5,454 bases of DNA from Holosporaceae bacterium (GTDB lineage Bacteria > Pseudomonadota > Alphaproteobacteria > UBA3830): positions 1-5,454 of the forward strand of contig JAITDB010000029.1 in the NCBI GenBank assembly GCA_031282785.1. Direction: 5' to 3'. Every line of letters begins with the position of its first letter. Within the stretch, counting starts at the first letter, position 1. Positions 5,451 through 5,454 of this stretch are shown here, in pieces. Below the pieces are notes generated by a model. That model made no database searches and had not been told where the DNA came from. It saw nothing but the letters and a program-made list of their open reading frames with translations. Made by a program: the position numbers and the translations under genes.

Positions 5451-5454
5451 TTTT

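Noticed and set aside
1..5454. CRISPR array, tRNA, rRNA, insertion-sequence ends or a phage module
   Set aside because: I found no regularly spaced direct repeats, cloverleaf-like sequence, rRNA stretches or terminal inverted repeats by eye on either strand.

Overview
The window looks like part of the AT-rich genome of a host-associated, Gram-negative bacterium. An intracellular alphaproteobacterium of the Holosporales/Rickettsiales type is my best guess. This rests on four things: an Rpn-type PD-(D/E)XK 'transposase' nuclease, a DUF2608-like exported HAD protein, an Opa/OMP25-like outer-membrane barrel, and genes broken at A-homopolymers. No rRNA or other phylogenetic marker is present, so the placement is inference.

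Layout. (1) 1-365, minus strand: the first 121 codons of an Rpn/PDDEXK_2 nuclease, continuing past the left edge. (2) 366-610: a divergent intergenic region with a candidate glmM promoter and a doubtful 32-codon ORF. (3) 611-3361, plus strand: glmM (phosphoglucosamine mutase) overlapping rmuC by ATGA, with an AGGAGG ribosome site, so the pair is an operon. The rmuC reading frame breaks at an A11 tract about 90 codons in. (4) 3369-4264, minus strand, convergent with rmuC and only 7 bp from it: an outer-membrane beta-barrel gene whose frame breaks at an A8G tract. That tract forms the dnaX-type slippery heptamer A_AAA_AAG. (5) 4265-4559: an AT-rich divergent regulatory region with promoter-like elements on both strands, a TGTGT-N6-ACACA inverted repeat and repeated TTATGG boxes. 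(6) 4560-5450, plus strand: a secreted DUF2608/HAD-like protein with an Asn in place of the second catalytic Asp.

How the genes relate. GlmM makes glucosamine-1-phosphate for UDP-GlcNAc, the precursor of peptidoglycan and LPS. RmuC is a DNA-maintenance protein that is simply co-transcribed. The barrel and the DUF2608 protein are both exported, diverge from one control region, and could be co-regulated envelope or host-interface proteins.

The most striking point is that both interrupted genes are otherwise full length and intact. Each is restored by a one-base change inside an A tract: minus one A in rmuC, plus one A in the barrel gene. Slippage-rescued expression, very recent decay and homopolymer sequencing error all remain possible.
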